Part shown: positions 1 through 7,231 of the stretch, in pieces
Layout of the letters: every line of letters begins with the position of its first letter
Position numbering within the stretch: the first letter of the stretch is position 1
From: a bacterium
Lineage (GTDB): Bacteria; Gemmatimonadota; Gemmatimonadetes; Gemmatimonadales; Gemmatimonadaceae
Direction: 5' to 3'
DNA: 27,005 nucleotides
Assembly: GCA_021802745.1 (NCBI GenBank)
Contig: JAJZRK010000010.1
Location: 1 to 27,005 of the forward strand
Program-made: the position numbers and the translations under genes
The notes under the pieces: generated by a model
The model's database searches: none
What the model was told of the DNA's origin: nothing
What the model saw: the letters and a program-made list of their open reading frames with translations, nothing else

Positions 1-3000
1 GATCTGTCGTTGACGCCGGGCGGCGACTCGTAGATGAGCCCGCTCGTCGAGTCGCGGTCCATGGTGCCGATGGTCGAGGCCTGCACGCTCCCCTGCCCCG
101 TGCGGTCGCCGGCGATGCCGGTGATGGCGCGGTCGGCGCGCTTGAGCCACGAGGCGCCGGTGAGCCGGAACTGCGCGATGGGAATCTGCGTGAAGCCGTC
201 GTCGTGCGCGCCGACGCCGCTCACCATGGTCAGGCGCAGGGCGCGCATGCGGCGAATCGCCGGCCCGCCGCCGATGGTGTCGAACGGGGTGTTGAACGGC
301 AGGCGGAAGAAGACCCAGCAGAGCGTGTTGTTCTCGACGCCGCCTCCCGAGGTGTCCACCTGCGTCACCTCGCACTTGCCGACGCGGGTGTACGCCTTGG
401 GATCCGACATGTCGACCACGTAGCGCAGCACGCGCTCGCTCTCGCGCTGCGACGACACGAAGTTGAGCGTGTTGTCGAGGTCAATGTCGTTCTCGTCGAG
501 CCGCCCGTTGCGCACGGTGCAGTTGGTCTTGGCGTCGCCCAGCCGGTTGAGCTTGATGTCGCCGCGCTGGCACATCGGGTAGTCGCGCAGCACGCCGGAC
601 GAGTCGGGCGAGGTGAACTGGAGCGTCGGCACGACGTCGCCGGGAAGCCCCTTGTCGTCGCGTTCCTGGTTGAAGGAGCGCGAGAAGGCGTCGCGCTCGG
701 AGTGCAGCGAGTCGAGGCCGACGACGGCCCGCCCTGAATAGAGCGAGTCCACGGCGGTGCCGTCGCGGGAGACGACGAGCTTCGTCGGCGCCACGGCGAC
801 CGCATTCTCGGAGACGTCGCCAAAGTCGAGCACGAGGGTGGGATTGCGCGTGCGATGCGCGGCGGTGGTGTCAATCAACGTCCAGAACTGGATGTTCTCC
901 ACGCGCGACAGGTCGGTGCCCGAGGCGTTCAACACCGTGCGGATGGAGCGCCAGTGCCGGCCGAGCGGCGTGTTGTTGATCTGCCACTGGTACCTCTTGG
1001 TCGCGTCGCTGTACGCGCCGCCGACACTCAGGGGATAGAGCGTGAGCCAGAGCATCTGCTCCGGCTGCTGCAGCCCTGAGCCGATGATGTTCACCAGCGG
1101 GTCAATCTGCTGCAGCGTGAACGTGATGGTCTGTCCGGCGGCGCTGAGCCCGTTGTTCTGCCAGGCGATCGTCGCCGCGCGCGACAAGTCGAGGCTCGCG
1201 GCGCCGCCGATCTTCGCGGGGAGCGCGAGGCCAAGGGCCGGCTGGCTGCTGTTGAGCCAGGCCGGGTCGGAGAGGTTCACGAGCGTCCCTCCCTCGCCCT
1301 CGAAGCTCTCGATGTACGCCTGCCCCGCGCTGTTCGCCTGCGGGCGGCTGGTGGCCACCTCGGCGTCGAGGTGCACGCGCGACGGCGTCGTGGTCTGCAC
1401 GAACGGCAGCCGCTGCAGGGCGCGCGTGAGCGGCGCGGCATTGAAGTCGAAGGTGCCGCTCACCCCGGCGAGGAACGACGATTGCGGCTCGTAGCCGAGC
1501 GGCGGGCGCGTGAAGGTGGTGCGCTGGTTCTGCGCGATGGCCATCACGTTGATCTCGCCCACGTCGAGCGGGAACTGCGACGCAAAACCGAGAATGCTCT
1601 TCGGCGCCGCCGCGAACAGCGGGTTCTCCTCGAACCGCACCGAGACCTGCCTGGCGCTGGGGAAGAGCGTGTCGGGGCGCAGGAAGGAGACGCGGCCCAG
1701 GTCGTAGTCCATCTTGTAGTCCACGTCGCGCTGCAGCAGCCGCCCATCGAGCGTCAGGCGCTCGGAGTTCGGGCGCACCTGCGTGGCGCCGAGCATCAGC
1801 GTCCCCGCGTCGCCGCCCCCCTCGGCGTCGTAGCGCAGGCGGATGCGGTACGTGGACTGCGGGTGCTGCGTGGAGTAGAGGTATTCGCCCGGCGTGGTGT
1901 AGATCGCCTCGCTTGACGGATTGCCCGCCGGCTGCGCGAGCCCGGCGCGCGAGAAGGGGCGCAGCGATGGGAAGACGAGAAAGACGTCGCGCAGGATCCG
2001 GGTGCCGGCCGCGCCGCCCATGGCGACGTTCGGGTCGCCCGGGCGCGGGAAGAGCCGGTTGTCAATGTCGAACGTCGCGCTGTTCCCCGACTGCGCGAGG
2101 CCGAAGAGCTGCAGCCAGGTTTCGCTGGCGCCCGCGACGGGCTTCTCCTGGTCGCCCGACGCGCCCGTCACGATGCGCGCGGTCACCGTCTGTCGCCGCA
2201 CGTCCTCGCCGCCCACGCGGTAGACCGAGCGGATCTCGCGGTCGAAGGCGGCATCGGTGGGGCGCACCTGCGGGTCCCACAGCAGGTTGGCGTACTGGTC
2301 GCGCGCCGTGTACTCGAAGTCCGGCGTGCCGCCGGTGGACGCGAGCGTCGTGTCCTTGCCGTTGAGGCGCACCGTGTACGCCACGACGAGCCGCTCGTTG
2401 TTCAGGTTGAGCGGGCGCACGAGCGCCACCCAGAGCAGCGACGGATCGGTGTAGTAGTCCACGTTCTCGCGCAGCAGCTCGTAGATCTGGCCGCGGCGCG
2501 AGGATGGGTCGCCGATCAGCGTGAACTGCGGCCCGTTGGGATTGGGCGGCTGGCCGCCGATGAGGAGGCGATAGAGGTAGATGCGCGACGGCCGCACCGA
2601 GTCGGGGAGTGCCGCGGCGAGCCGCTGCATCTGCGTCACGTTCAGGAGGTCAATGTTCGGGAAGTCGGCAAAGCGGTGCGGGTCCACCGTGAAGAAGAAA
2701 CGCCGCGGCTCGACCTGGTAATCCTCGATCTCCCGGTCCACCGCCTGCACCGTGCGATCGCCTACGGTGAAGACGCGGTCCTTGGTGACGTTGCCCTTCT
2801 GCTGCGCGACGATCGTGCGGAAGCGCATCGGGCCCAGCTGGCCGATGGCCTGCAGGCCGTAGTTGCCGCTCGGGATGCCGCCCGTGATGAAGCGGCTGGC
2901 CGGCGGCTGGAACGTGACGTTGCCGACCTCGAGGCGCTGGATCAGCTCGTCGGTCTTCCCCTGGTAGTAGACCGAGATGTTGTTGGACGCGTCGAACTCC

Positions 3001-3578
3001 CGCTTGCTGTCGTAGTCCACGTCGAGGTGCACGCGGTCGGCGACCACGCCGCCCGTGCGCACGTCGAACTGGAAATCGAAGAGGGGCTGGAACGTCCCCT
3101 TGCACTGCGACGACACGCTGAAGAGCTGGCTGCTGATGCAGCGCTCGTTCTTGGTGCGGTTCAGCTTGCTCTCGAGGCGTCCATTGAGGACGAGGCCGAG
3201 GTCGGCGTACTGCCCGAACAGATCGGCCGCCTGCTGGCGCAGGGTGGTGTCCGCTTTCGCCGGAAGCGTGGCCGCAGTGGCCACCCCCGCCCCCCGCCCC
3301 GTCCCCTGCAGCGACAGCCGCACCGCCGTGCGCCACTGCTCCTCGAGGCTCTGCTGGGCCCGCTGCTGCGCCGCCGCCGCCACGCGGCGCGCGATCTCAC
3401 TGGCACTCAGGCGGTCGCGCGCAAGGCTGCCGCCCGGGGCGAGCGCCGGCGGCGGGACGAAGGCCAGCCGGAAGGGGACAAGAACGGACGGCTCGCTCCG
3501 CGCCGGCGGCGCCCCCTGGGACTGGGCCGCCAGCGGCACTGCGATCAGGCAGGCGGCGAAGTAGCGGAGAGCGCGCAC
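1..3578 (-). CDS. sprA: SprA/Sov-type giant outer-membrane protein of the type IX secretion system, N-terminal part (runs off the left edge)
   Basis: An uninterrupted minus-strand frame of about 1190 codons runs to the window edge, so the C-terminus is missing. SprA is the very large beta-barrel translocon of the type IX secretion system in the outer membrane. The GTG at 3578 is chosen because it opens a signal peptide (VRALRYFAACLIAVPLAAQS); no clear Shine-Dalgarno is seen. SprA hallmarks occur in family order: a D-Y-D-S-K-R-E-F-D stretch followed by VYYQGKTDELIQRLEVGNV, an RGQIYELLRENVDYYTDP segment, the DVDYKMDYDLGRVSFL motif, an SRVHLDAEVATSRPQANSAG-like stretch leading into a Y-I-E-S-F-E-G-E site, and a late E-N-D-I-D-L-D-N-T-L-N-F block. 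Family assignment is by recognised motif pattern, not by a search. It is divergent from lptF across 324 bp. Most type IX genes are not in view, so a working system cannot be judged here. Confidence 0.85.
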   Translation of the reverse strand, partial: MRALRYFAACLIAVPLAAQSQGAPPARSEPSVLVPFRLAFVPPPALAPGGSLARDRLSASEIARRVAAAAQQRAQQSLEEQWRTAVRLSLQGTGRGAGVATAATLPAKADTTLRQQAADLFGQYADLGLVLNGRLESKLNRTKNERCISSQLFSVSSQCKGTFQPLFDFQFDVRTGGVVADRVHLDVDYDSKREFDASNNISVYYQGKTDELIQRLEVGNVTFQPPASRFITGGIPSGNYGLQAIGQLGPMRFRTIVAQQKGNVTKDRVFTVGDRTVQAVDREIEDYQVEPRRFFFTVDPHRFADFPNIDLLNVTQMQRLAAALPDSVRPSRIYLYRLLIGGQPPNPNGPQFTLIGDPSSRRGQIYELLRENVDYYTDPSLLWVALVRPLNLNNERLVVAYTVRLNGKDTTLASTGGTPDFEYTARDQYANLLWDPQVRPTDAAFDREIRSVYRVGGEDVRRQTVTARIVTGASGDQEKPVAGASETWLQLFGLAQSGNSATFDIDNRLFPRPGDPNVAMGGAAGTRILRDVFLVFPSLRPFSRAGLAQPAGNPSSEAIYTTPGEYLYSTQHPQSTYRIRLRYDAEGGGDAGTLMLGATQVRPNSERLTLDGRLLQRDVDYKMDYDLGRVSFLRPDTLFPSARQVSVRFEENPLFAAAPKSILGFASQFPLDVGEINVMAIAQNQRTTFTRPPLGYEPQSSFLAGVSGTFDFNAAPLTRALQRLPFVQTTTPSRVHLDAEVATSRPQANSAGQAYIESFEGEGGTLVNLSDPAWLNSSQPALGLALPAKIGGAASLDLSRAATIAWQNNGLSAAGQTITFTLQQIDPLVNIIGSGLQQPEQMLWLTLYPLSVGGAYSDATKRYQWQINNTPLGRHWRSIRTVLNASGTDLSRVENIQFWTLIDTTAAHRTRNPTLVLDFGDVSENAVAVAPTKLVVSRDGTAVDSLYSGRAVVGLDSLHSERDAFSRSFNQERDDKGLPGDVVPTLQFTSPDSSGVLRDYPMCQRGDIKLNRLGDAKTNCTVRNGRLDENDIDLDNTLNFVSSQRESERVLRYVVDMSDPKAYTRVGKCEVTQVDTSGGGVENNTLCWVFFRLPFNTPFDTIGGGPAIRRMRALRLTMVSGVGAHDDGFTQIPIAQFRLTGASWLKRADRAITGIAGDRTGQGSVQASTIGTMDRDSTSGLIYESPPGVNDR

Positions 3579-3615
3579 GAAGACGGTTAGGCGGGGTATG
3601 AGGAGCCGATAATGA

Positions 3616-3763
3616 AGACGGTGGACGGTAGACGGTTGACGGTAGACTGCAGACGGGAGACGGAGCGTGTCCATCCTTCGAATTCCAGGCGACCTCCGTC
3701 CGTCGTCCGCTCTCCGTGTGCCGCTCTCGACCGTCCACCGTCTACCGTCTATCGTCTACGTCT
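3616..3763. repeat. Inverted repeat with arms of GACGGTN heptamers in the sprA/lptF divergent spacer
   Basis: The 324-bp spacer 3579-3902 has no convincing gene. Its left arm (3617-3644) is four tandem heptamers GACGGTN plus a GAC stub. Its right arm (about 3730-3763) is the same heptamer on the other strand, ACCGTCN, about five times with decay. The best exact pairing is 14 bp, 3616-3629 with 3730-3743. The 85-nt interior is polypyrimidine-rich. Bases 3764-3902 must hold the lptF promoter, but I see only an AT-rich AATATAC at 3824-3830 with no good -35 partner. The design (short tandem units, reversed in the second arm) recurs with different units elsewhere in this window. Folded in RNA, it would sit in the leader of sprA or lptF. 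Confidence 0.7.
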
Positions 3764-3902
3764 CCAGCATTCACCGTATCGCATCGCATCCATACACCTT
3801 GCATCTGAGCGGTCGGCAGGTGGAATATACGGACGGTCCGACACCCTACAACCCTCGGCGTGACTGGCAGTTCCGCCCTTCCTGCGCCCCGGGATCGCCC
3901 TC

Positions 3903-5540
3903 TTGAAGATCACCTCCAAGTACATCCTGAGAGAGCACGTCGGCCCGCTCGTGTTTGCGCTCTCCGCGCTCACGTCGCTGCTGCTGCTGAACTATGTCGC
4001 CAAGAAGTTCGGCGATCTCGTGGGGAAGGGGCTGCCGGTCCGGGCGATCGTCGAGTTCTTCGCCCTCTCGATTCCGTTCACCGTCGCCATGACGCTGCCG
4101 ATGGCGATCCTGGTGGCGACGCTGCACGCGTTCAGCCGGCTCGCGTCGGAGAACGAGATCACCGCGTACAAGGCGAGCGGCGTCTCGATGCACCGCCTCG
4201 TCGCGCCGGTGCTCGTGGCCGCACTCGGCTTCACGGTCTTCATGATCTGGTTCAACGACCAGGTCCTGCCGCGCGCCAACCACCGGCTGGCGTCGCTCAC
4301 GAGCGACATTTCGCGCAAGAAGCCGACGGTCGCGTTCAAGGAACAGATCATCAACGAGGTGTCGCCAAGCCGCCTCTACCTGCGCGCCGTGCACATTGAC
4401 CGCGCCACCAGCATGATGCGCGACGTCACCATCTACGACCTGTCGCCGCCCCAGAAGCGCCGCACCATCCATGCCGACAGCGGCCTGCTGGAGCTTTCGA
4501 CCAACCAGTCGGACCTCCTCCTGACGCTCTACAGCGGCTCGATGACCGAGGTCTCGCTGCAGGAGCCGGCGCGGCTGCAGCGCAACTTCTTCAACACCGA
4601 CTTCATCAAGGTGCAGGGCGTCGGCAACCAGTTCGAGAACGAGTCGCCCGACAGCGCGTACAAGAGCGACCGCGAGATGACCATCTGCGAGCTGCAGTCG
4701 CGGGTGGACCGGGCGGCGCGCACACGCGACAGCACGTGGAAGCTGCTGTACCGGTACGACCGGAAGACGGCGACACCCATCCAGCCGCAGGTCTTGCGGC
4801 CGGGCATCGGCTCCGCGTACTGCCGGATGCTCTCGGCGCTGGGGATCCGGACGGCGGCGGCCGCCACCGTGCCGCAGGACACGTCGAAGAAGCCGGTGGC
4901 CGTCACGACAGCACAGGACACGGCGAAGAAGCCGGCGGCCGTCGCGGAAACACAGGACCCATCGAAGAAGCCGGCGGCCCTCGCCGCTACGCAGGATACC
5001 GGCAGCCCGGCGCCGGCGGCTCAGGCACCCGCCCCGGTCCCGCAGCCGCACGCGGCCGGCGTGCCACCGACGTATGGGCAGGTCGTGCCGGCGGGCGATT
5101 CGTTGTCCCCGACGACCACCACGGTGATCGTCGAAGGCCTGAAGATCGAGTTCGCCAACGCCGCCAACATCGTGGACGGCCACTCGGTGGAGATCGAGAA
5201 GAAGTTCGCCATCGCCGTGGCCTGCTTCATCTTTGTCCTCCTCGGCGCTCCCATCGCGCTGCGCTTTCCGCGCGGCGGCGTCGGCATGACCATCGGCGTC
5301 TCGCTGACCGTGTTCGGGCTGTATTACGTGGGCCTCATCGTCGGCGAGACGATGGCGGACCGCGACTACATGACGCCGTTCTGGGGGATGTGGGCGGCCA
5401 ACATCATTCTCGGCACCATCGGGCTCGCCCTCACCGTGCGCCTTGGCCACGAGGGCACGACCAATCGCGGCAGCGAGACCACCGAGCTGCTCGACCGCGC
5501 CCGGCGCCGCGTCCTGCGCCTTGTGCGGCGGAGGCGGTAA
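3903..5540 (+). CDS. lptF: LPS export ABC transporter permease LptF (YjgP/YjgQ family)
   Basis: LptF and LptG form the inner-membrane permease of the LptB2FG transporter, which extracts lipopolysaccharide and passes it to the LptC-LptA bridge. The 545-aa protein begins at a TTG giving MKITSKYILREH, the usual opening of the family (a coupling helix before TM1). There are three N-terminal TM segments (about residues 14-34, 52-80 and 100-122), a large periplasmic region, and three C-terminal TM segments (about 435-455, 465-485 and 500-520). The cytoplasmic loop SENEITAYKASGVS is the family's conserved LptB-contact region. The protein is far longer than the usual ~360 residues because the periplasmic part carries a Q-D-x-x-K-K-P-rich insertion of 13-residue repeats (325-363) followed by a Pro/Ala stretch. 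Its TAA overlaps the lptG ATG (TAATG), indicating translational coupling. Confidence 0.9.
   Translation: MKITSKYILREHVGPLVFALSALTSLLLLNYVAKKFGDLVGKGLPVRAIVEFFALSIPFTVAMTLPMAILVATLHAFSRLASENEITAYKASGVSMHRLVAPVLVAALGFTVFMIWFNDQVLPRANHRLASLTSDISRKKPTVAFKEQIINEVSPSRLYLRAVHIDRATSMMRDVTIYDLSPPQKRRTIHADSGLLELSTNQSDLLLTLYSGSMTEVSLQEPARLQRNFFNTDFIKVQGVGNQFENESPDSAYKSDREMTICELQSRVDRAARTRDSTWKLLYRYDRKTATPIQPQVLRPGIGSAYCRMLSALGIRTAAAATVPQDTSKKPVAVTTAQDTAKKPAAVAETQDPSKKPAALAATQDTGSPAPAAQAPAPVPQPHAAGVPPTYGQVVPAGDSLSPTTTTVIVEGLKIEFANAANIVDGHSVEIEKKFAIAVACFIFVLLGAPIALRFPRGGVGMTIGVSLTVFGLYYVGLIVGETMADRDYMTPFWGMWAANIILGTIGLALTVRLGHEGTTNRGSETTELLDRARRRVLRLVRRRR
4875..4991 (+). repeat. Three 39-bp in-frame tandem repeats inside lptF
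   Basis: Three consecutive 39-bp units (4875-4913, 4914-4952, 4953-4991) each encode 13 residues of the type Q-D-(T/P)-(S/A)-K-K-P-x-A-(V/L)-x-x-(T/A). A fourth starts with QDTG at 4992 and breaks down into a Pro/Ala-rich linker. They lie in the periplasmic part of LptF (residues 325-363). Lys-Lys-Pro repeats of this kind usually form extended, flexible, positively charged linkers. Confidence 0.85.
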
Positions 5541-6625
5541 TGCGACTGGTCAAGCCGCTCGACCGCTACGTGCTCGCCGAATGGGTAAAGATCTTCTCCG
5601 GTACCGCGCTCGGCTTTCCGCTGCTCGTGATCATCATTGACCTCACCGAGAAGCTCGACAAGTACCTGAACCGCGACTTGTCGCCACGGGACATCGCGCT
5701 CGCGTACCTGTACGGGGTGCCGGACACGATGTTCCTCGTCATGCCGGCGGCGGTGCTCTTTGCGACGGTCTTTTCGGTCGGGGCGTTCACGCGCCACTCC
5801 GAGATCACGGCCGCCAAGGCGAGCGGCATCAGCTTCTACCGCTTCATCCTGCCGATGGCGTTCGGGGCGCTCCTCGCCACGGGGGTGGGACTGGGCATCG
5901 GCGCCGTGTCGCCCTATACGAATGCGCGACGCGTGGAGCTGCTCAAGGAGCGGCAGTTCTCCAACCGCTCCACCCGGTTCAACTTCACGTTCGCCGCCGA
6001 GGGCGGGCGCGTCTACACCATCGCGGGCGCCGACGTGGACCAGCGGGCGCTCGACCAGGTGGTGGTGGAGCGGAAGGGCAAGGACGCGGCGTATCCGACC
6101 TACTTCGTGACCGCGCGCGCGGGCAAGTACGATGCGCGACACAAGCGCTGGACGCTCACCAACGGTGTCATGCACATCCTCCCCACCGACTCGGTGAATA
6201 TCAGCATCGCGTTCGATTCGCTGCGCGACCGCCGGATGACGGAGGAGCCGCGGGCGCTGATGGCCAGTTCGAAGGTGCCCGACGAGATGACGTTCTCCGA
6301 ACTCAGCAGCTTCATCCGCAATCTCGAGCGGTCGGGGAGCGACGTCGGGGCGCTGAAGGTGGGGCGCATGCTGAAGATCGCGATCCCGGTCACGTGCCTG
6401 ATCATCATGCTGTTTGGCGCGCCGCTCGCGACGAGCACGCAGCGCGGCGGCACCGCGTTCGGGGTCGGAATCAGCCTTGGCACGACGGTGATCTTCCTGA
6501 TGCTCGTGCAGCTGACGCAGGCGATCGGATCGAAGGGGCTGGTGCCGCCGAACCTGGCGGCGTGGCTGCCGGGAATAGTGTTTGGGACGGTGGGGGTGGT
6601 GTTGCTGGCGAGAGTCCGGACTTAA
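5540..6625 (+). CDS. lptG: LPS export ABC transporter permease LptG
   Basis: This 361-aa protein is the second permease half of the LPS exporter. The start MRLVKPLDRYVLAEWVKIF is the family's N-terminal coupling helix, and the ATG shares its A with the lptF stop. TM segments lie near residues 18-38, 55-82 and 100-122 and, after the periplasmic jellyroll region, near 282-302, 310-332 and 338-358. The loop TRHSEITAAKASGISFYR corresponds to the LptB-contact loop. Unlike its partner it has normal length and no insertion. The ATPase LptB and the periplasmic LptC and LptA are not in the window. The TAA stop (6623-6625) runs directly into the repeat arm of the next element, so no ordinary terminator is present. 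Confidence 0.9.
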   Translation: MRLVKPLDRYVLAEWVKIFSGTALGFPLLVIIIDLTEKLDKYLNRDLSPRDIALAYLYGVPDTMFLVMPAAVLFATVFSVGAFTRHSEITAAKASGISFYRFILPMAFGALLATGVGLGIGAVSPYTNARRVELLKERQFSNRSTRFNFTFAAEGGRVYTIAGADVDQRALDQVVVERKGKDAAYPTYFVTARAGKYDARHKRWTLTNGVMHILPTDSVNISIAFDSLRDRRMTEEPRALMASSKVPDEMTFSELSSFIRNLERSGSDVGALKVGRMLKIAIPVTCLIIMLFGAPLATSTQRGGTAFGVGISLGTTVIFLMLVQLTQAIGSKGLVPPNLAAWLPGIVFGTVGVVLLARVRT

Positions 6626-6668
6626 GAGAAACAACAGAGAGACAACAGAGAAACAACAGAGAGACAAC
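6625..6668 (+). repeat. Left inverted arm, 4 x 11 bp
   Basis: Four contiguous 11-mers alternate between AGAGAAACAAC (6625-6635, 6647-6657) and AGAGAGACAAC (6636-6646, 6658-6668), then decay into AGACGAAC. Pairing with the right arm at 7188-7231 is 42 of 44. The two mismatches are A-C in a plus-strand transcript but G-U wobbles in a minus-strand transcript. Confidence 0.9.
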
Positions 6669-6752
6669 AGACGAACAGCATTTGCGATCAAGGGATTGGA
6701 CCAGCATGGCTTTGGTGACGCACGGGGGCTCGGGGCGAGCTACCGTGCGTTT

Positions 6753-7142
6753 ATGCATCAGTATGAACAGCTGATGGTCTGGCAGCGGTCCATGGCGCTC
6801 GCGGCTTTGCTGCACGCGGAGGCGCGGCGGGCGAACTCGTATCTCGATCGGACGGCGTGGAGCCAGATCGTGCGCGCGGCCACGAGCGTGCCGGCGAACA
6901 TCGCGGAAGGAGCGATGCGCTCAAGCGCCCGCGATTTCGCGAACTTCCTGTCCATTGCCATCGGTTCCGCCGCCGAACTGCACGCGCTGCTCCTCATCGC
7001 CGCCGACAGCGGCCTCGTGGCCGCCGAGCGCGCACGCAGCGCCGCCACCGAGGCGCGTGACCTGCGCCGGATGCTCGTCGCACTCCGAGCCCGAATCCTC
7101 GGCCAAGCAAGGCAGCGCCCCCCACGCGGCGCCCCAGGCTGA
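6753..7142 (+). CDS. Four-helix-bundle protein, 23S rRNA intervening-sequence (S23/IVP) family
   Basis: This 129-aa protein is entirely helical in appearance and carries the family signature. It opens with Y-E-Q-L-M-V-W-Q-R-S (residues 4-13), continues with QIVRAATSVPANIAEG (38-53), then RSSARDFANFLSIAIGSAAEL (56-76), and ends with a fourth helix around 92-117. The ATG at 6753 is used because the signature begins straight after it; the frame stays open upstream only because the repeat arm lacks stops. Family members were first found inside intervening sequences of 23S rRNA (Leptospira, Coxiella) and also occur as free genes. Their biochemical role is unsettled, and binding to structured RNA is a common proposal. 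The gene is alone between inverted repeat arms, which suggests it acts on or depends on those arms. The C-terminal QARQRPPRGAPG tail is probably disordered. Confidence 0.88.
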   Translation: MHQYEQLMVWQRSMALAALLHAEARRANSYLDRTAWSQIVRAATSVPANIAEGAMRSSARDFANFLSIAIGSAAELHALLLIAADSGLVAAERARSAATEARDLRRMLVALRARILGQARQRPPRGAPG

Positions 7143-7154
7143 TGCTCCACAAAG

Positions 7155-7188
7155 CAGAACCCGGGAGCCTCGCGGCCCCCGGGTTCTG
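7155..7188. terminator. Hairpin terminator between two convergent genes
   Basis: A perfect 11-bp stem pairs CAGAACCCGGG (7155-7165) with CCCGGGTTCTG (7178-7188) around a 12-nt loop. On the plus strand it lies 12 bp after the four-helix-bundle stop and is followed by pyrimidine-rich TTGTCTCTC. On the minus strand it follows the receptor gene after the 44-bp arm and is trailed by CTTTGTGG. It could end transcription from both sides. The U-tracts are imperfect, so Rho-independent action is likely but unproven. Confidence 0.6.
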
Positions 7189-7231
7189 TTGTCTCTCTGT
7201 TGTCTCTCTGTTGTCTCTCTGTTGTCTCTCT
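7188..7231 (-). repeat. Right inverted arm, 4 x 11 bp
   Basis: Four identical GTTGTCTCTCT units lie at 7188-7198, 7199-7209, 7210-7220 and 7221-7231, ending directly before the receptor's TAG (7232-7234). The first unit overlaps the last G of the adjacent hairpin. The perfect unit identity here contrasts with the alternating units of the left arm. Confidence 0.9.

Larger units (their letters stand above)
6625..7231. mobile_element. Candidate intervening-sequence-like element: four-helix-bundle gene between 44-bp inverted arms
   Basis: The 607-bp unit is bounded by inverted arms of exactly four 11-bp units each: 6625-6668 (AGAGAAACAAC and AGAGAGACAAC alternating) and 7188-7231 (GTTGTCTCTCT four times). 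It contains one gene, the four-helix-bundle protein at 6753-7142, and an 11-bp hairpin (7155-7188). The left arm starts on the last base of the lptG stop codon, and the right arm ends one base before the stop codon of the convergent receptor gene. Known 23S-rRNA intervening sequences have the same plan: a long terminal stem enclosing a four-helix-bundle ORF of this size. Mobility is inferred; no target-site duplication is identifiable because the flanks are stop codons. Confidence 0.5.

Noticed and set aside
3612..3863. 83-aa plus-strand frame in the sprA/lptF spacer
   Set aside because: It is built from the heptamer repeats and has no ribosome-binding site or recognisable similarity.
3846..5450. 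534-aa minus-strand open frame opposite lptF
   Set aside because: It is the Arg/Asp/His-rich antisense shadow common in high-GC genes, and lptF on the plus strand has clear family motifs.
6625..7231. Diversity-generating retroelement (Avd is also a four-helix bundle)
   Set aside because: No reverse transcriptase and no template/variable repeat pair lie nearby. The arms are inverted short tandem units.
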